From the NCBI GenBank assembly GCA_946480815.1, contig CAMLLB010000037.1, forward strand, positions 1 through 39,781: a stretch of DNA of 39,781 bases, given 5' to 3'. Origin of the DNA: an uncultured Flavobacteriales bacterium (GTDB lineage: Bacteria; Bacteroidota; Bacteroidia; Flavobacteriales; Crocinitomicaceae). The position numbers and the translations under genes were made by a program. The notes under the pieces are model-generated. The model did not search any database. It saw nothing but the letters and a program-made list of their open reading frames with translations, and was not told the DNA's origin. Below, in pieces: positions 32,264-39,781 of the stretch; the first letter of the stretch is position 1, and each line of letters opens with the position of its first letter.

Positions 32264-32789
32264 GTTCTAATAATTCTAATTGAGTGCGTAGAAAAGCTCG
32301 TGCACGCGAGTATTGTGATTTGGAGGTATTCTCCGTTACTCCCAATGTATCTGCTATTTCTTTATGCGAATAACCTTCTATTGCAAACATGTTAAATACA
32401 ATCCGGTATCCATCAGGCATTGCGTCAATCAACTTCATTAACTGTGCCAGATCCATTCCATCAAATTGATGGTCTGTAAAGGATACTTTGTATTGAACCT
32501 CTTCGACTTGTACGTCATCCAATAACTTTTTGTTCTTTCGAATGGTATCCAAAGCCGTATTTACAACAATTCTTCGTATCCATCCTTCCAGAGATCCTTC
32601 CATTTTGAAATCCACAATCTTCTGAAACACCTTTACAAAACCATCCTGTAATACGTCTTCAGCTTCCTGGTTATTTCTCAGGTAACGCTGGCAAACTGCC
32701 AACATTTTGGGAGCAAACTTATCAAACAACGCCCGCTGTGCTTTTGAATTTCCTTTGGCGCATTCACTTACCAATGTTAAATCATCCAT
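32256..32789 (-). CDS. ECF-type RNA polymerase sigma factor
   Basis: A 177-residue sigma-70 family ECF factor. Region 2 covers about 10-80 (LFDKFAPKMLAVCQRYLRNNQEAEDVLQDGFVKVF, then GWIRRIVVNTALDTIRK). Region 4 covers about 115-170 (MPDGYRIVFNMFAIEGYSHKEIADTLGVTENTSKSQYSRARAFL). The start at 32789 (MDDLTLVSEC) gives the normal N-terminus; an in-frame ATG at 32876 would add 29 unrelated residues. The stop lies inside the next gene's start region, so it is coupled to the putative anti-sigma gene. Its target promoters are not evident here. Confidence 0.92.
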   Translation of the reverse strand: MDDLTLVSECAKGNSKAQRALFDKFAPKMLAVCQRYLRNNQEAEDVLQDGFVKVFQKIVDFKMEGSLEGWIRRIVVNTALDTIRKNKKLLDDVQVEEVQYKVSFTDHQFDGMDLAQLMKLIDAMPDGYRIVFNMFAIEGYSHKEIADTLGVTENTSKSQYSRARAFLRTQLELLERD

Positions 32790-32888
32790 AGCACTTGCTG
32801 TATCAATAGACTCTAAACTACCAAAAAAGGTTGCACGAGTCAGATTCTTCAAAATAAAAATATAATTTAGTAGCACTTTAACACCCCA

Positions 32889-34118
32889 ATGAAAAGACGT
32901 ATTATCTCCTCGTTTCTGATCCTTTTTTCAGCAACATCTGTATATGCTCAAAAGATCCCGCTTCTTACCGGATCTTATTCCGCTTACCTTCAATTAAATG
33001 AAACAACTCAATTACCGGTCCATTTAACGGTAGAAAAAAAACAGAAAAGAATGCTCCTGGTAGTTCACAATGCGGAAGAGCGAATAGAATTAATGAATGG
33101 GATTAAGAAAGGGGATACCATTATTTTACCTTTCCCAAGCTTCGATTCCGAACTGCGTTTTATTACCTACAAGAAGAAAGAAATAAGAGGATTTTGGTTC
33201 AACTACAACAAAGGTGCAAATTACAAAATTCCTTTTTTCGCTAATTTAAATCAAAAAACACGGAAAAAAGAAGCTCCGGGTGGCGATTTGAGCGGTAAAT
33301 GGGAAACACATTTTTCTCCCAAAACTTCTGATGAAGAAAATGCCCTGGGGATTATCGCTCAAAACCAAAATCACATTACAGGAACTTTCAGAACCGAAAC
33401 AGGTGATTACCGTTTTTTGGAAGGAAGTATTGAAGGATCCAAATTTTACCTTTCCGCTTTCGATGGCTCTCACGCTTTTTTGTTGAACGGTACTTTAAAG
33501 GACCAACGGGTTCAGGGTTATTTCTACAGCGGCAAACATTATTCTACGGATTTCGTTGCAACATATAATCCAAATTACGAATTACGTGACCCGGATTCCA
33601 TAACTACTTTGAAAAAGGAAAATAACGTGTTCGGCTTTAACCTTAAGATGGTTAACGGAACGGATTATACGTTTCCAAACCCGGAAACAAGGGGAAAAGT
33701 GGTTATTATACAAATCATGGGGACCTGGTGTCCGAATTGCATGGATGAAACCAATTACTATAAAGAACTCTATGATAAATACCATTCAAAAGGACTGGAG
33801 ATCATTTCGATCGGATATGAAGCTGCAGACTCTTTTGAAGAACAGGCAAAAAAGATCCTGACTTTAAAGCAACGGAAAAACCTGGACTTCACTTTTCTGG
33901 TTGGGGGCAAAGCTTCCAAGGTAATTGCTTCCGAGCAATTTAAAATGCTGAATGAAGTAATTTCTTTCCCGACATCCATTTACATCGGAAGAGATGGTGA
34001 AGTAAAACGCATTCACACCGGATTCAATGGTCCGGGAACAGGAGAAGTCTATACGGAATACGTTAATAAAACCAATGCTTTGATTGAATCCCTATTGGGA
34101 ATTAGCGGTTCAAAGTAA
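32889..34118 (+). CDS. Exported TlpA-like thioredoxin-fold protein
   Basis: A 409-residue exported protein. A signal peptide covers about 1-21 (SVYAQ). A beta-rich N-terminal domain (25-240) of unknown role precedes a C-terminal thioredoxin-fold domain. The redox site is GTWCPNC with Cys281 and Cys284, preceded by the TlpA/AhpC strand GKVVIIQIM. Later FPTSIYIGRDGEVKRIHTGFNGPGTGE matches TlpA/ResA proteins, including the cis-Pro in FPT. It likely reduces or exchanges disulfides in the periplasm. It overlaps the convergent M28 gene tail-to-tail by 17 bases. Confidence 0.88.
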   Translation: MKRRIISSFLILFSATSVYAQKIPLLTGSYSAYLQLNETTQLPVHLTVEKKQKRMLLVVHNAEERIELMNGIKKGDTIILPFPSFDSELRFITYKKKEIRGFWFNYNKGANYKIPFFANLNQKTRKKEAPGGDLSGKWETHFSPKTSDEENALGIIAQNQNHITGTFRTETGDYRFLEGSIEGSKFYLSAFDGSHAFLLNGTLKDQRVQGYFYSGKHYSTDFVATYNPNYELRDPDSITTLKKENNVFGFNLKMVNGTDYTFPNPETRGKVVIIQIMGTWCPNCMDETNYYKELYDKYHSKGLEIISIGYEAADSFEEQAKKILTLKQRKNLDFTFLVGGKASKVIASEQFKMLNEVISFPTSIYIGRDGEVKRIHTGFNGPGTGEVYTEYVNKTNALIESLLGISGSK

Positions 34119-35562
34119 GTCTCTTTGAAGCATCTGAAATTTCCCAGGCAGTAAAGAAAACCAGGCGTGCCACTCTTTCTACTTTCGGGAAAATGATCTT
34201 CTCAACATCATCTGTTGGCTGATGATAATCTTCATGCACTCCGCTGAAATAGAAAATAACCGGGATGTTGTGCTTGGCAAAATTATAATGGTCTGAACGA
34301 TAATAGAACTGGTTCGGATCCGATAAACTGTTGAATTTATAGTCCAGTTTCAATTGCGTATATTTTGTATTTACCCGTTCATTGGCGTCGTGCAGATCAT
34401 TGCTCAACATATTTGAACCAATAATATAAATGTAATTCGTATCCTTTTCATGAGCAATATCGTTTCGACCGATCATGTCAATGTTCAAATCTGCTACTGT
34501 ATTTTCCAATGGAATAATAGGATGCGAAGAATAATAATCTGAACCAAGCAATCCTTTTTCTTCACCGGAAACCGGCATGATCAGGATGGAACGTTTCGGA
34601 CCCTGACCATTTTTCTTTGCTTCCATAAATGCTTCAGCCAACTCCAGCAGTGCAACCGTCCCGGTCCCGTCATCATCAGCTCCATTGTATACAACTCCGT
34701 GATCCACACCTATGTGATCGTAATGCGCAGTAATCACAACCACTTCCTTCGAAAGCAGCGGATCACTTCCTTCTATATAAGCCAATACATTTGAACTGGT
34801 TAGTCTTTCTTCCTGTGTATTTAAATGTGCATTTAGGGTAAACAAAGGTTTCGGATGCTCTGTTTCCTTGAATTTTCCTTTCCCGAACAAATAGGCATTT
34901 GACTTATTCTTCAAAGAAAGGATTGCAGAATCTTTTACAAAAAGGATGGGGAATTCCTCCTTCTTCTTTTCATCTGCCAGGTACATCGTTTTCGTAGTTA
35001 CATAATGTTCCATGTATTCATAAAGTGTTCCGTATTTCTCCGAAACAAGGATAACTCCTTTTACATTCTTTGATAATTGCTTCTTCAAAACAGAAACTTC
35101 TTTTCGAACTTCCATGCTTTTCATAGCATAGATCACATAGCATGGTTTTTCTCCGACCTTTGGCAATTGCTCTGTGCTGTAAACAGGAAGATTTTCCAAA
35201 TCTGTTTTAGACTTACAGGAATAATAAATAAAGTCCGTTTTGAAATCAAGCGAGTGATTATTCAATGACATCGTTCCACCAGGCGTACTTTCAATGACAT
35301 CAAAGCTTTGTTCATAACCCGACATTCCCGGAGCAAAAGAACAACCCAGCTTTTTAAAATAGGCACTCAGGAATTCAGCTGTCATTTTCTGACCTTGTTT
35401 TCCGGTTTCCCTTCCCAAATAATCATCGGAAGCTAAAATCGTCAGATTCTTTTTCAGATCGGCTTCATTAATATAGGAGCTGTATTTTTTAGCGATATCT
35501 GCCTGCTGAGAAAAACAAACGCACAAAGCACTTGAAAATAATAGACTGGTGATTCCTTTCAT
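34102..35562 (-). CDS. Exported M28-family zinc aminopeptidase
   Basis: A 486-residue exported peptidase of family M28. The start at 35562 (MKGITSLLFSS) gives a clean signal peptide ending near CFSQQ; an in-frame ATG at 35625 would add 21 residues encoded inside an intergenic inverted repeat. A PA-like insert precedes the catalytic domain. Zinc ligands are visible in HYDHIGV, the GADDDGTG segment, GEEKGLLGSDYY, NIDMIGRND and the final FSGVHEDYHQPTDD. These enzymes remove N-terminal residues from peptides in the periplasm or outside the cell. Confidence 0.92.
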   Translation of the reverse strand: MKGITSLLFSSALCVCFSQQADIAKKYSSYINEADLKKNLTILASDDYLGRETGKQGQKMTAEFLSAYFKKLGCSFAPGMSGYEQSFDVIESTPGGTMSLNNHSLDFKTDFIYYSCKSKTDLENLPVYSTEQLPKVGEKPCYVIYAMKSMEVRKEVSVLKKQLSKNVKGVILVSEKYGTLYEYMEHYVTTKTMYLADEKKKEEFPILFVKDSAILSLKNKSNAYLFGKGKFKETEHPKPLFTLNAHLNTQEERLTSSNVLAYIEGSDPLLSKEVVVITAHYDHIGVDHGVVYNGADDDGTGTVALLELAEAFMEAKKNGQGPKRSILIMPVSGEEKGLLGSDYYSSHPIIPLENTVADLNIDMIGRNDIAHEKDTNYIYIIGSNMLSNDLHDANERVNTKYTQLKLDYKFNSLSDPNQFYYRSDHYNFAKHNIPVIFYFSGVHEDYHQPTDDVEKIIFPKVERVARLVFFTAWEISDASKRLTLNR

Positions 35563-35584
35563 AATTACAATTGAGAATGTACAA

Positions 35585-35625
35585 TTGACAATTGAAAAGC
35601 TATTGAATTCTTTTTCAATTGTCAA
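35585..35625. repeat. 14-bp inverted repeat between rpiB and M28 gene
   Basis: TTGACAATTGAAAA (35585-35598) pairs perfectly with TTTTCAATTGTCAA (35612-35625) around a 13-base loop, and ACAATTG-type words repeat on both sides. No T-run follows on the minus strand, so it is more likely a structural or interspersed repeat than a terminator. Confidence 0.6.
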
Positions 35626-35642
35626 CTATCAATTTTACATTA

Positions 35643-36077
35643 TTATAGTGCGATTTTCTCAACACGTTTCTGGTGTCTTCCACCTTCGAATGCAGTATTC
35701 CAGAAAATATCCACCATTTCAAGTGCCTCTTCTACGGAAACAAAACGTGCAGGTAAAGTCAAAATGTTTGCATCATTGTGTTCCCGTGCCAATTGAGCTA
35801 TTTCTTTTTTCCAGCAAAGAGCTCCACGAATTCCCTGATGTTTATTAACAGTCATGTTAATTCCGTTTCCGCTTCCGCAAATCACGATTCCTTTTGATCC
35901 CTCATTTGCTTCCACATGATCGGCAACCGGGTGACCGAAATCTGCATAGTCAATGCTTTCTTCACTGTAACATCCGTAATCCTTTACCTGGTAACCAAGT
36001 GATTCTAAATGTTTAATAACTTCTGATTTCAATTGAAATCCTGCATGATCTGCTCCGATTGGAATGATTTGTGACAT
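35643..36077 (-). CDS. rpiB: Ribose-5-phosphate isomerase B
   Basis: A 144-residue RpiB/LacAB-type isomerase, interconverting ribose-5-phosphate and ribulose-5-phosphate in the pentose phosphate pathway. GADHAGFQLK (8-17) holds the substrate-binding Asp10 and His11. Cys67 in VICGSGNGINM is the catalytic cysteine region, and ANILTLPARFV and EGGRHQKRVEKI complete the fold. The start at 36077 (MSQIIPIGADHAG) is chosen; an in-frame ATG at 36125 would place the -7 box inside the gene. Confidence 0.95.
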   Translation of the reverse strand: MSQIIPIGADHAGFQLKSEVIKHLESLGYQVKDYGCYSEESIDYADFGHPVADHVEANEGSKGIVICGSGNGINMTVNKHQGIRGALCWKKEIAQLAREHNDANILTLPARFVSVEEALEMVDIFWNTAFEGGRHQKRVEKIAL

Positions 36078-36094
36078 AATACTGAAAGTTTTGT

Positions 36095-36102
36095 CAAAGT
36101 TA
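36095..36102 (-). promoter_or_regulatory. -7 element of rpiB promoter
   Basis: On the minus strand TAACTTTG matches TAnnTTTG perfectly, 17 bases before the ATG at 36077. No -33 TTG at the usual spacing. Confidence 0.5.
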
Positions 36103-36125
36103 CGGCTTATCAACAAACGGAACAA

Positions 36126-36738
36126 TCAATTAACAATAAGAAAAAAGGCATTATCGGAAAGCCCTGATTTTCTTAAGCTTATTAAATTGAGTTTTACACA
36201 CGAACAAAATCCAAATTGTCAATATCTGTTGGAAAGATTCAATAAGTATTTCTAGGATATTTAAACTATTTCATCATATGTACAAGTTTTTGAATCGAGC
36301 ACTCAAAAGTTTGATGAAATTATCGCTCTTTTATCACCATGTTAAACACATATTAACACAATCAAATCAAACTATTTTATCCACATTAACAATTTGTTCC
36401 AATTTGTTCATATCTGCGTAAACTCTTGTAACAGAACTTCAAAACAGATATATCAATTGTCAATAAATCCATCCGAATAACTCATAAGTTAAAAAAACGA
36501 ATCTTTCCACCGGAAGTTTTACACGAACTAACACCCCTAATAGATATAATAGATTTCTTTTTTAAAAAGTTTTTATTCTATTTATTTTGTTTTCGCTCTT
36601 TTGAGGACTAATTTGCACAATTCATAGTTAAAGTTTATATTCGAATAGACGAACAAAAGTTAAGCGTCTACTAAATAATAAGAACAGATTGTAATTAACT
36701 CTCAAAATTAATTACTTTTGACTCCAAAGCTGTAAAGA
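36126..36738. other. Long AT-rich intergenic region, oriC candidate
   Basis: Together with 36078-36125 this is a 661-base gap between rpiB (minus) and the LytTR regulator (plus), so the flanking genes diverge. It holds a perfect DnaA box TTATCCACA (36377-36385). CAATTTGTTC occurs twice in tandem (36390-36409). ATTAACA words lie on each side of the box, at 36353 and 36386. A very A/T-rich stretch with TAGAT/TAATAGAT repeats covers about 36537-36600. Only one perfect DnaA box was found, so the origin call is tentative. Confidence 0.35.
36689..36720 (+). promoter_or_regulatory. Promoter of LytTR regulator gene
   Basis: TTG (36689-36691), 21 bases, then TACTTTTG (36713-36720): both Bacteroidota elements at normal spacing, 18 bases before the ATG. 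Confidence 0.65.
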
Positions 36739-37500
36739 ATGACGAAAGCTAATGTATTAGTTGTAGAAGATGAATTCATTGTTTCGAAGGATATCCAATC
36801 CAGTTTGAAAAAGCTTGGTTATCACGTTGTTGGTGCAGCTCCTTCGGGTGAAAAAGCACTCGAATTATTGGAAGCAAATCAGCCGGATATTGTCCTGATG
36901 GACATCATGTTGAAGGGTGAAATGAACGGGATTGAAACAGCTGAAATTGTTCGGAACCAATACTCCATTCCGGTAATTTATTTAACTGCTTACGCAGATG
37001 AAGCTACCTTATCAAAAGCAAAAGTTACTGAACCTTACGGTTATATTTTAAAACCTTTCAAAGAAATCGATTTACATACATCGATTGAAATGGCACTTTA
37101 TAAACACAAAAAGGAACAAGAAGTGGAACGCGAACGCGATATGCTTTATTCCCTTGTTGAAAATAAAGAGAAGGATTCTTTGAATGAGTTTATTTTCGTG
37201 AAATCCAACAGCAAATTGGTGAAATTAAATATGAATGATATTTACTTCATCGAAGCTTTAAAGGATTACGTGGTTATCAATACCAATGAAACACGTTATA
37301 CGATCCATTCCACGATGAAGGATATCGAAACGAAATTGGGAACAGACCAGTTCATTCGTGTACACCGTTCATTTATCGTTCGCCTTGATAAAATTGCATC
37401 CATCGATTTCCCGAACCTTCAGCTGGAAAATGATCGCAAATTAATTCCTATCGGTGGTTCATACAGAGATGAACTGACCAATCGCATCAAAATGCTTTAA
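36739..37500 (+). CDS. LytTR-family two-component response regulator
   Basis: A 253-residue response regulator. The receiver domain covers 1-122: the acidic pair Glu10-Asp11, phospho-acceptor Asp55 (VLMDIML), the LTAYAD switch Thr and the conserved Lys in YILKPFK. A helical linker (123-145) follows. A LytTR DNA-binding domain covers 150-250 (FIFVKSNSKLVKLNMNDIYFIEALKDYVVIN, then FIRVHRSFIVRLDKI). No histidine kinase is adjacent, so it is an orphan here. It has its own promoter after the long AT-rich gap. A loose hairpin ACACCTCA/TGAGGTGT (37505-37551) follows the gene. Confidence 0.93.
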   Translation: MTKANVLVVEDEFIVSKDIQSSLKKLGYHVVGAAPSGEKALELLEANQPDIVLMDIMLKGEMNGIETAEIVRNQYSIPVIYLTAYADEATLSKAKVTEPYGYILKPFKEIDLHTSIEMALYKHKKEQEVERERDMLYSLVENKEKDSLNEFIFVKSNSKLVKLNMNDIYFIEALKDYVVINTNETRYTIHSTMKDIETKLGTDQFIRVHRSFIVRLDKIASIDFPNLQLENDRKLIPIGGSYRDELTNRIKML

Positions 37501-37612
37501 GAAAACACCTCACGGTTTCTTGAATACGCTTCCCTCAATAGTTTGAGGTGTACGCATTTTAATTTGAAGCGATGTTGAAATATTCATTAGCATTGATAAA
37601 AAATAACTGCTT

Positions 37613-39256
37613 ATGAAGATTATTCTACTCACCGTTTTATCCTTTTCCTTCGGAATTACATTTGCTCAAAACGGATCCAAACAATTAGTACACGTAAAGT
37701 TTCGTGACGGATTGAATGTGCATGCACAATCGGGTAAATTGTTTTCAGGAGACGGATCTTATCCGGAAACTTCCAAATTGGAGCAATACGGACATTGGGA
37801 ACCCTTTTATTCTATCCCGGCCGAGCAGTTGCAGGCTTACTATTTAAAAGCAAAACAAAATCTGAAAAAGAACCTTTCGGACCCGAATACCCTTTTTGAA
37901 TTTCATATAAACCCGGGGCAAAATATCCAGGAAGTAAAACGAAAACTGGAAACATTGGCCGAGATAAAATATGTGAGCATTCCACCTCAATTGAGTATGC
38001 CGGTGGTACCGAATCTTCAGTCGACACAACTTTACTTATTTGACCAGGAACCGGGAATTCACGTACAGGAATTTTGGAATGCATATTCCGTTTTTGGAGC
38101 AGGAGTGCGGGTTTGTGACATAGAATATTTCTTTAATCCGAATCATGAAGATTTACCCCAGGTAGTTATTGTAGGATCTCAACTGGAAGATCCTGGTTTC
38201 GGACCGGATCACGGAACGGCGGTATTAGGCGAAATAGCTTCTTTGAATGATGGGGTCGGAACCACTGGAATTGCTTATGAAAGCCAATTGTATTTTGCAG
38301 GTGCATTTATTAACCAGACTTATTACCTGGAAGAAGCATTGATCAACACGCTAAGCGAATTGACAGAGGGAGATGTGGTTTTGATAGAACAGCAAATAGC
38401 AGGTCCGAGTACAAACCAGGATTATGTACCGGTTGAATGGTATGAACCTTTCTACGACGCTATTCAGCTGATATCAGGAAACGGATTGATTGTAGTGGAA
38501 GCCGCAGGGAATGGTAACCAGAATTTGGATGACCCTATTTTTAATACAGATAACGGCGGACATTATCCTTTTTTAGAAGAAAATTGGTCGGAAGCAATTA
38601 TGGTTGGCGCCGGAGCAGTTGGGATTGATGATGTGTCGCGTTCCCGCTTGTGGTTTTCAAATTACGGAAGCCGCATTGATTTACAGGGAAATGGTGAAGG
38701 TGTTGTTACAACGGGTTATGGTTCGGCCTATGCAGCCGAAGGTCCGAATAAAGAATACTCGGACAATTTCGGTGGAACTTCCGGAGCGTCACCGATTGTT
38801 GTTGGTGCTGTAGCACTTTTACAATCGCTTTCCATCAATCATACGGGAAATACCTTGTCGAGAGATGTTATTAGAGATGTATTGGTAAATACGGGAAAAC
38901 CACAGGTTGCCGGTGTTCAATTCCCGGTTTCTGAAAAAATCGGTCCTTTGCCGAATGTCTTTGCCGCAGGGAATTATTTGGCCGACCAATTAGGGCTTGA
39001 GGAAGCTTATGATAAAAACGGATTTTCTGTTTTCCCGAATCCGAATACCGGTTCTTTTTCTGTTTATATTCCGAATGAAGTTGTTCAACAAATAAACTTA
39101 CGGGATGTTTCCGGAAAAGAAATTCAAATCAAGCAGTTGAAAACAGTTATGGGATTTGAATTGGAAAACGCGAATCTGGAATCAGGGGTTTATTATTTAT
39201 CATTGACTTACAAAGACGGTACGGTTGTTACCAAACCGGTTCAGATTCTTCCATAA
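37613..39256 (+). CDS. S8 subtilisin-like protease with T9SS type A C-terminal domain
   Basis: A 547-residue secreted protease. The signal peptide covers about 1-19 (ITFAQ). A pro-region (20-145) resembles inhibitor-type propeptides. The catalytic domain has Asp169 (RVCDIEYF), His200 (PDHGTAVLGEIAS), oxyanion Asn300 (EAAGNGN) and Ser390 (GGTSGASPIVVGA). The Asp motif is DIE instead of the usual D(S/T)G. The last about 75 residues (FSVFPNPNTGSFSVYIPN to VTKPVQIL) form a type A sorting domain for the type IX secretion system, so the enzyme should cross the outer membrane. A strong terminator follows. Confidence 0.93.
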   Translation: MKIILLTVLSFSFGITFAQNGSKQLVHVKFRDGLNVHAQSGKLFSGDGSYPETSKLEQYGHWEPFYSIPAEQLQAYYLKAKQNLKKNLSDPNTLFEFHINPGQNIQEVKRKLETLAEIKYVSIPPQLSMPVVPNLQSTQLYLFDQEPGIHVQEFWNAYSVFGAGVRVCDIEYFFNPNHEDLPQVVIVGSQLEDPGFGPDHGTAVLGEIASLNDGVGTTGIAYESQLYFAGAFINQTYYLEEALINTLSELTEGDVVLIEQQIAGPSTNQDYVPVEWYEPFYDAIQLISGNGLIVVEAAGNGNQNLDDPIFNTDNGGHYPFLEENWSEAIMVGAGAVGIDDVSRSRLWFSNYGSRIDLQGNGEGVVTTGYGSAYAAEGPNKEYSDNFGGTSGASPIVVGAVALLQSLSINHTGNTLSRDVIRDVLVNTGKPQVAGVQFPVSEKIGPLPNVFAAGNYLADQLGLEEAYDKNGFSVFPNPNTGSFSVYIPNEVVQQINLRDVSGKEIQIKQLKTVMGFELENANLESGVYYLSLTYKDGTVVTKPVQILP

Positions 39257-39277
39257 TTTATGTTATATGATTAAAAT

Positions 39278-39305
39278 GTAGGGCTTAAAAATTTTTAAGC
39301 CCTAC
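39278..39305. terminator. Terminator after subtilase gene
   Basis: A perfect 28-base palindrome: GTAGGGCTTAAAAA (39278-39291) with TTTTTAAGCCCTAC (39292-39305), followed by TGTTTTTAT. A strong intrinsic terminator, possibly bidirectional. Confidence 0.82.
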
Positions 39306-39324
39306 TGTTTTTATACAGATTGTT

Positions 39325-39332
39325 TATTTTTA
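39325..39332 (+). promoter_or_regulatory. -7 element before GNAT gene
   Basis: TATTTTTA, one base off TAnnTTTG, ends four bases before the ATG at 39337, the same short spacing as at xseA. Confidence 0.35.
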
Positions 39333-39336
39333 ATTC

Positions 39337-39741
39337 ATGGAGAATCTGATCATCACATCCGACAAAAACAAACTGGACCTGGATTACATCACGGCGTTCA
39401 TTTCACAAACATATTGGGCAAAAGACCGCACCCTGGAGAGCATGCGCACCTGCGTTGAAAATTCATTGAACTTCGGTGTTTTCCTGGAAGGGAAACAAAT
39501 CGGTTATGCCCGCGTTGTAACGGACTATTATCAATTCGCTTATTTGATGGATGTTTTCATTGATGAAAAATTCCGGGGGAAGGGTTATTCCAAACTATTG
39601 GTGAAACACATCCTGGAAAACGAATCGCTGAAAAACATCAAAGTATGGCGCCTGGCAACGTCTGATGCACATGGCTTGTACAAACAATTCGGGTTCACGG
39701 AATTATCGAAGCCGGAAAACATGATGGAGTTGATGAGATAA
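39337..39741 (+). CDS. GNAT-family N-acetyltransferase
   Basis: A 134-residue GNAT acetyltransferase that moves an acetyl group from acetyl-CoA to an amine. The acetyl-CoA pyrophosphate loop is KFRGKGYSKLLV, preceded by the strand LMDVFIDE. The C-terminal strand is KVWRLATSDAHGLYKQFGFTEL, the usual GNAT end. The opening ITSDKNKLDLDYITAFISQTYWAKDR is typical of the small single-domain subfamily. Substrate unknown. It lies alone after the terminator at 39278-39305. The last 40 bases of the window are non-coding. Confidence 0.93.
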   Translation: MENLIITSDKNKLDLDYITAFISQTYWAKDRTLESMRTCVENSLNFGVFLEGKQIGYARVVTDYYQFAYLMDVFIDEKFRGKGYSKLLVKHILENESLKNIKVWRLATSDAHGLYKQFGFTELSKPENMMELMR

Positions 39742-39781
39742 CAGGAACAACCAAAAACCCAAAATTTTTCGGCTCCGCCGG

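Noticed and set aside
36064..36255. 63-codon plus-strand frame overlapping the rpiB promoter
   Set aside because: It starts inside rpiB, covers its -7 element and has no recognisable domain.
1..39781. CRISPR array, rRNA genes, transposase or prophage genes
   Set aside because: None seen: no regular spaced repeats, no rRNA sequence and no recognisable transposase, integrase or phage structural genes.

Overview
The window looks like chromosomal DNA of a Bacteroidota bacterium, most likely Flavobacteriales and possibly a Fluviicola/Crocinitomicaceae-type organism; the genus is inference only. Support comes from: promoters of the TAnnTTTG (-7) and TTG/TTTG (-33) type with almost no Shine-Dalgarno sequences; a type IX secretion (T9SS) C-terminal tail on a subtilase and a CHU_C-type domain on a membrane protein; the long, insertion-bearing form of IspG; YbeY with the HGxLHLCGYKD signature; DUF4175; and many short lipoproteins.

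Layout. 1-1.75 kb: an AT-rich unit with an SDH/ClpP-like serine protease carrying a zinc ribbon and a tiny downstream ORF, probably acquired. 1.9-4.85 kb: lipoproteins (one SecD-P1-head-like, one seven-bladed propeller), a VOC protein and small unknowns. 4.9-9 kb: xseA-xseB (exonuclease VII) and a tightly coupled feoA-feoB-small Cys protein iron(II) uptake operon. 9.1-14 kb: a secreted VWA protein, an intergenic nested inverted repeat, and a lemA-DUF2207 pair. 14-16.5 kb (minus): carbamoyltransferase, S4 RNA-binding protein and MmcQ/YjbR. 16.6-21.3 kb (plus): M90-like peptidase with SEC-C motif, a COQ4-like protein, an EreA/ChaN-like secreted protein, an ArsR regulator and ispG. 21.5-28.6 kb (minus): methyltransferase, mnmG, ybeY, an RsbW-like ATPase and a 1111-residue DUF4175 protein. 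28.8-30.8 kb: gltX-folB and tRNA-Cys. 31.3-36.1 kb: an ECF sigma factor with a membrane-anchored putative anti-sigma partner, a TlpA-like protein, an M28 peptidase and rpiB. 36.1-39.8 kb: a 661-base AT-rich gap, a LytTR response regulator, a T9SS-exported subtilase and a GNAT acetyltransferase.

The most striking signal is a cluster of six parS-like (ParB-binding) palindromes between 22348 and 24434. Four lie in or beside the ybeY-mnmG gap, and two of these exactly bracket the predicted mnmG promoter. A fifth lies inside mnmG, and the sixth covers the mnmG stop codon and the GTG start of the next gene. This implies an origin-proximal, centromere-like region. About 12 kb away, the gap at 36.1-36.7 kb has a perfect DnaA box, a tandem 10-bp repeat and AT-rich DNA, with the flanking genes diverging, so it is an oriC candidate. 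Other points of interest are the anti-sigma-like protein ending in a CHU_C/T9SS-type domain, the COQ4-like protein in a lineage expected to use menaquinone, and several genes whose -7 element ends only 3-4 bases before the start codon, suggesting leaderless mRNAs.
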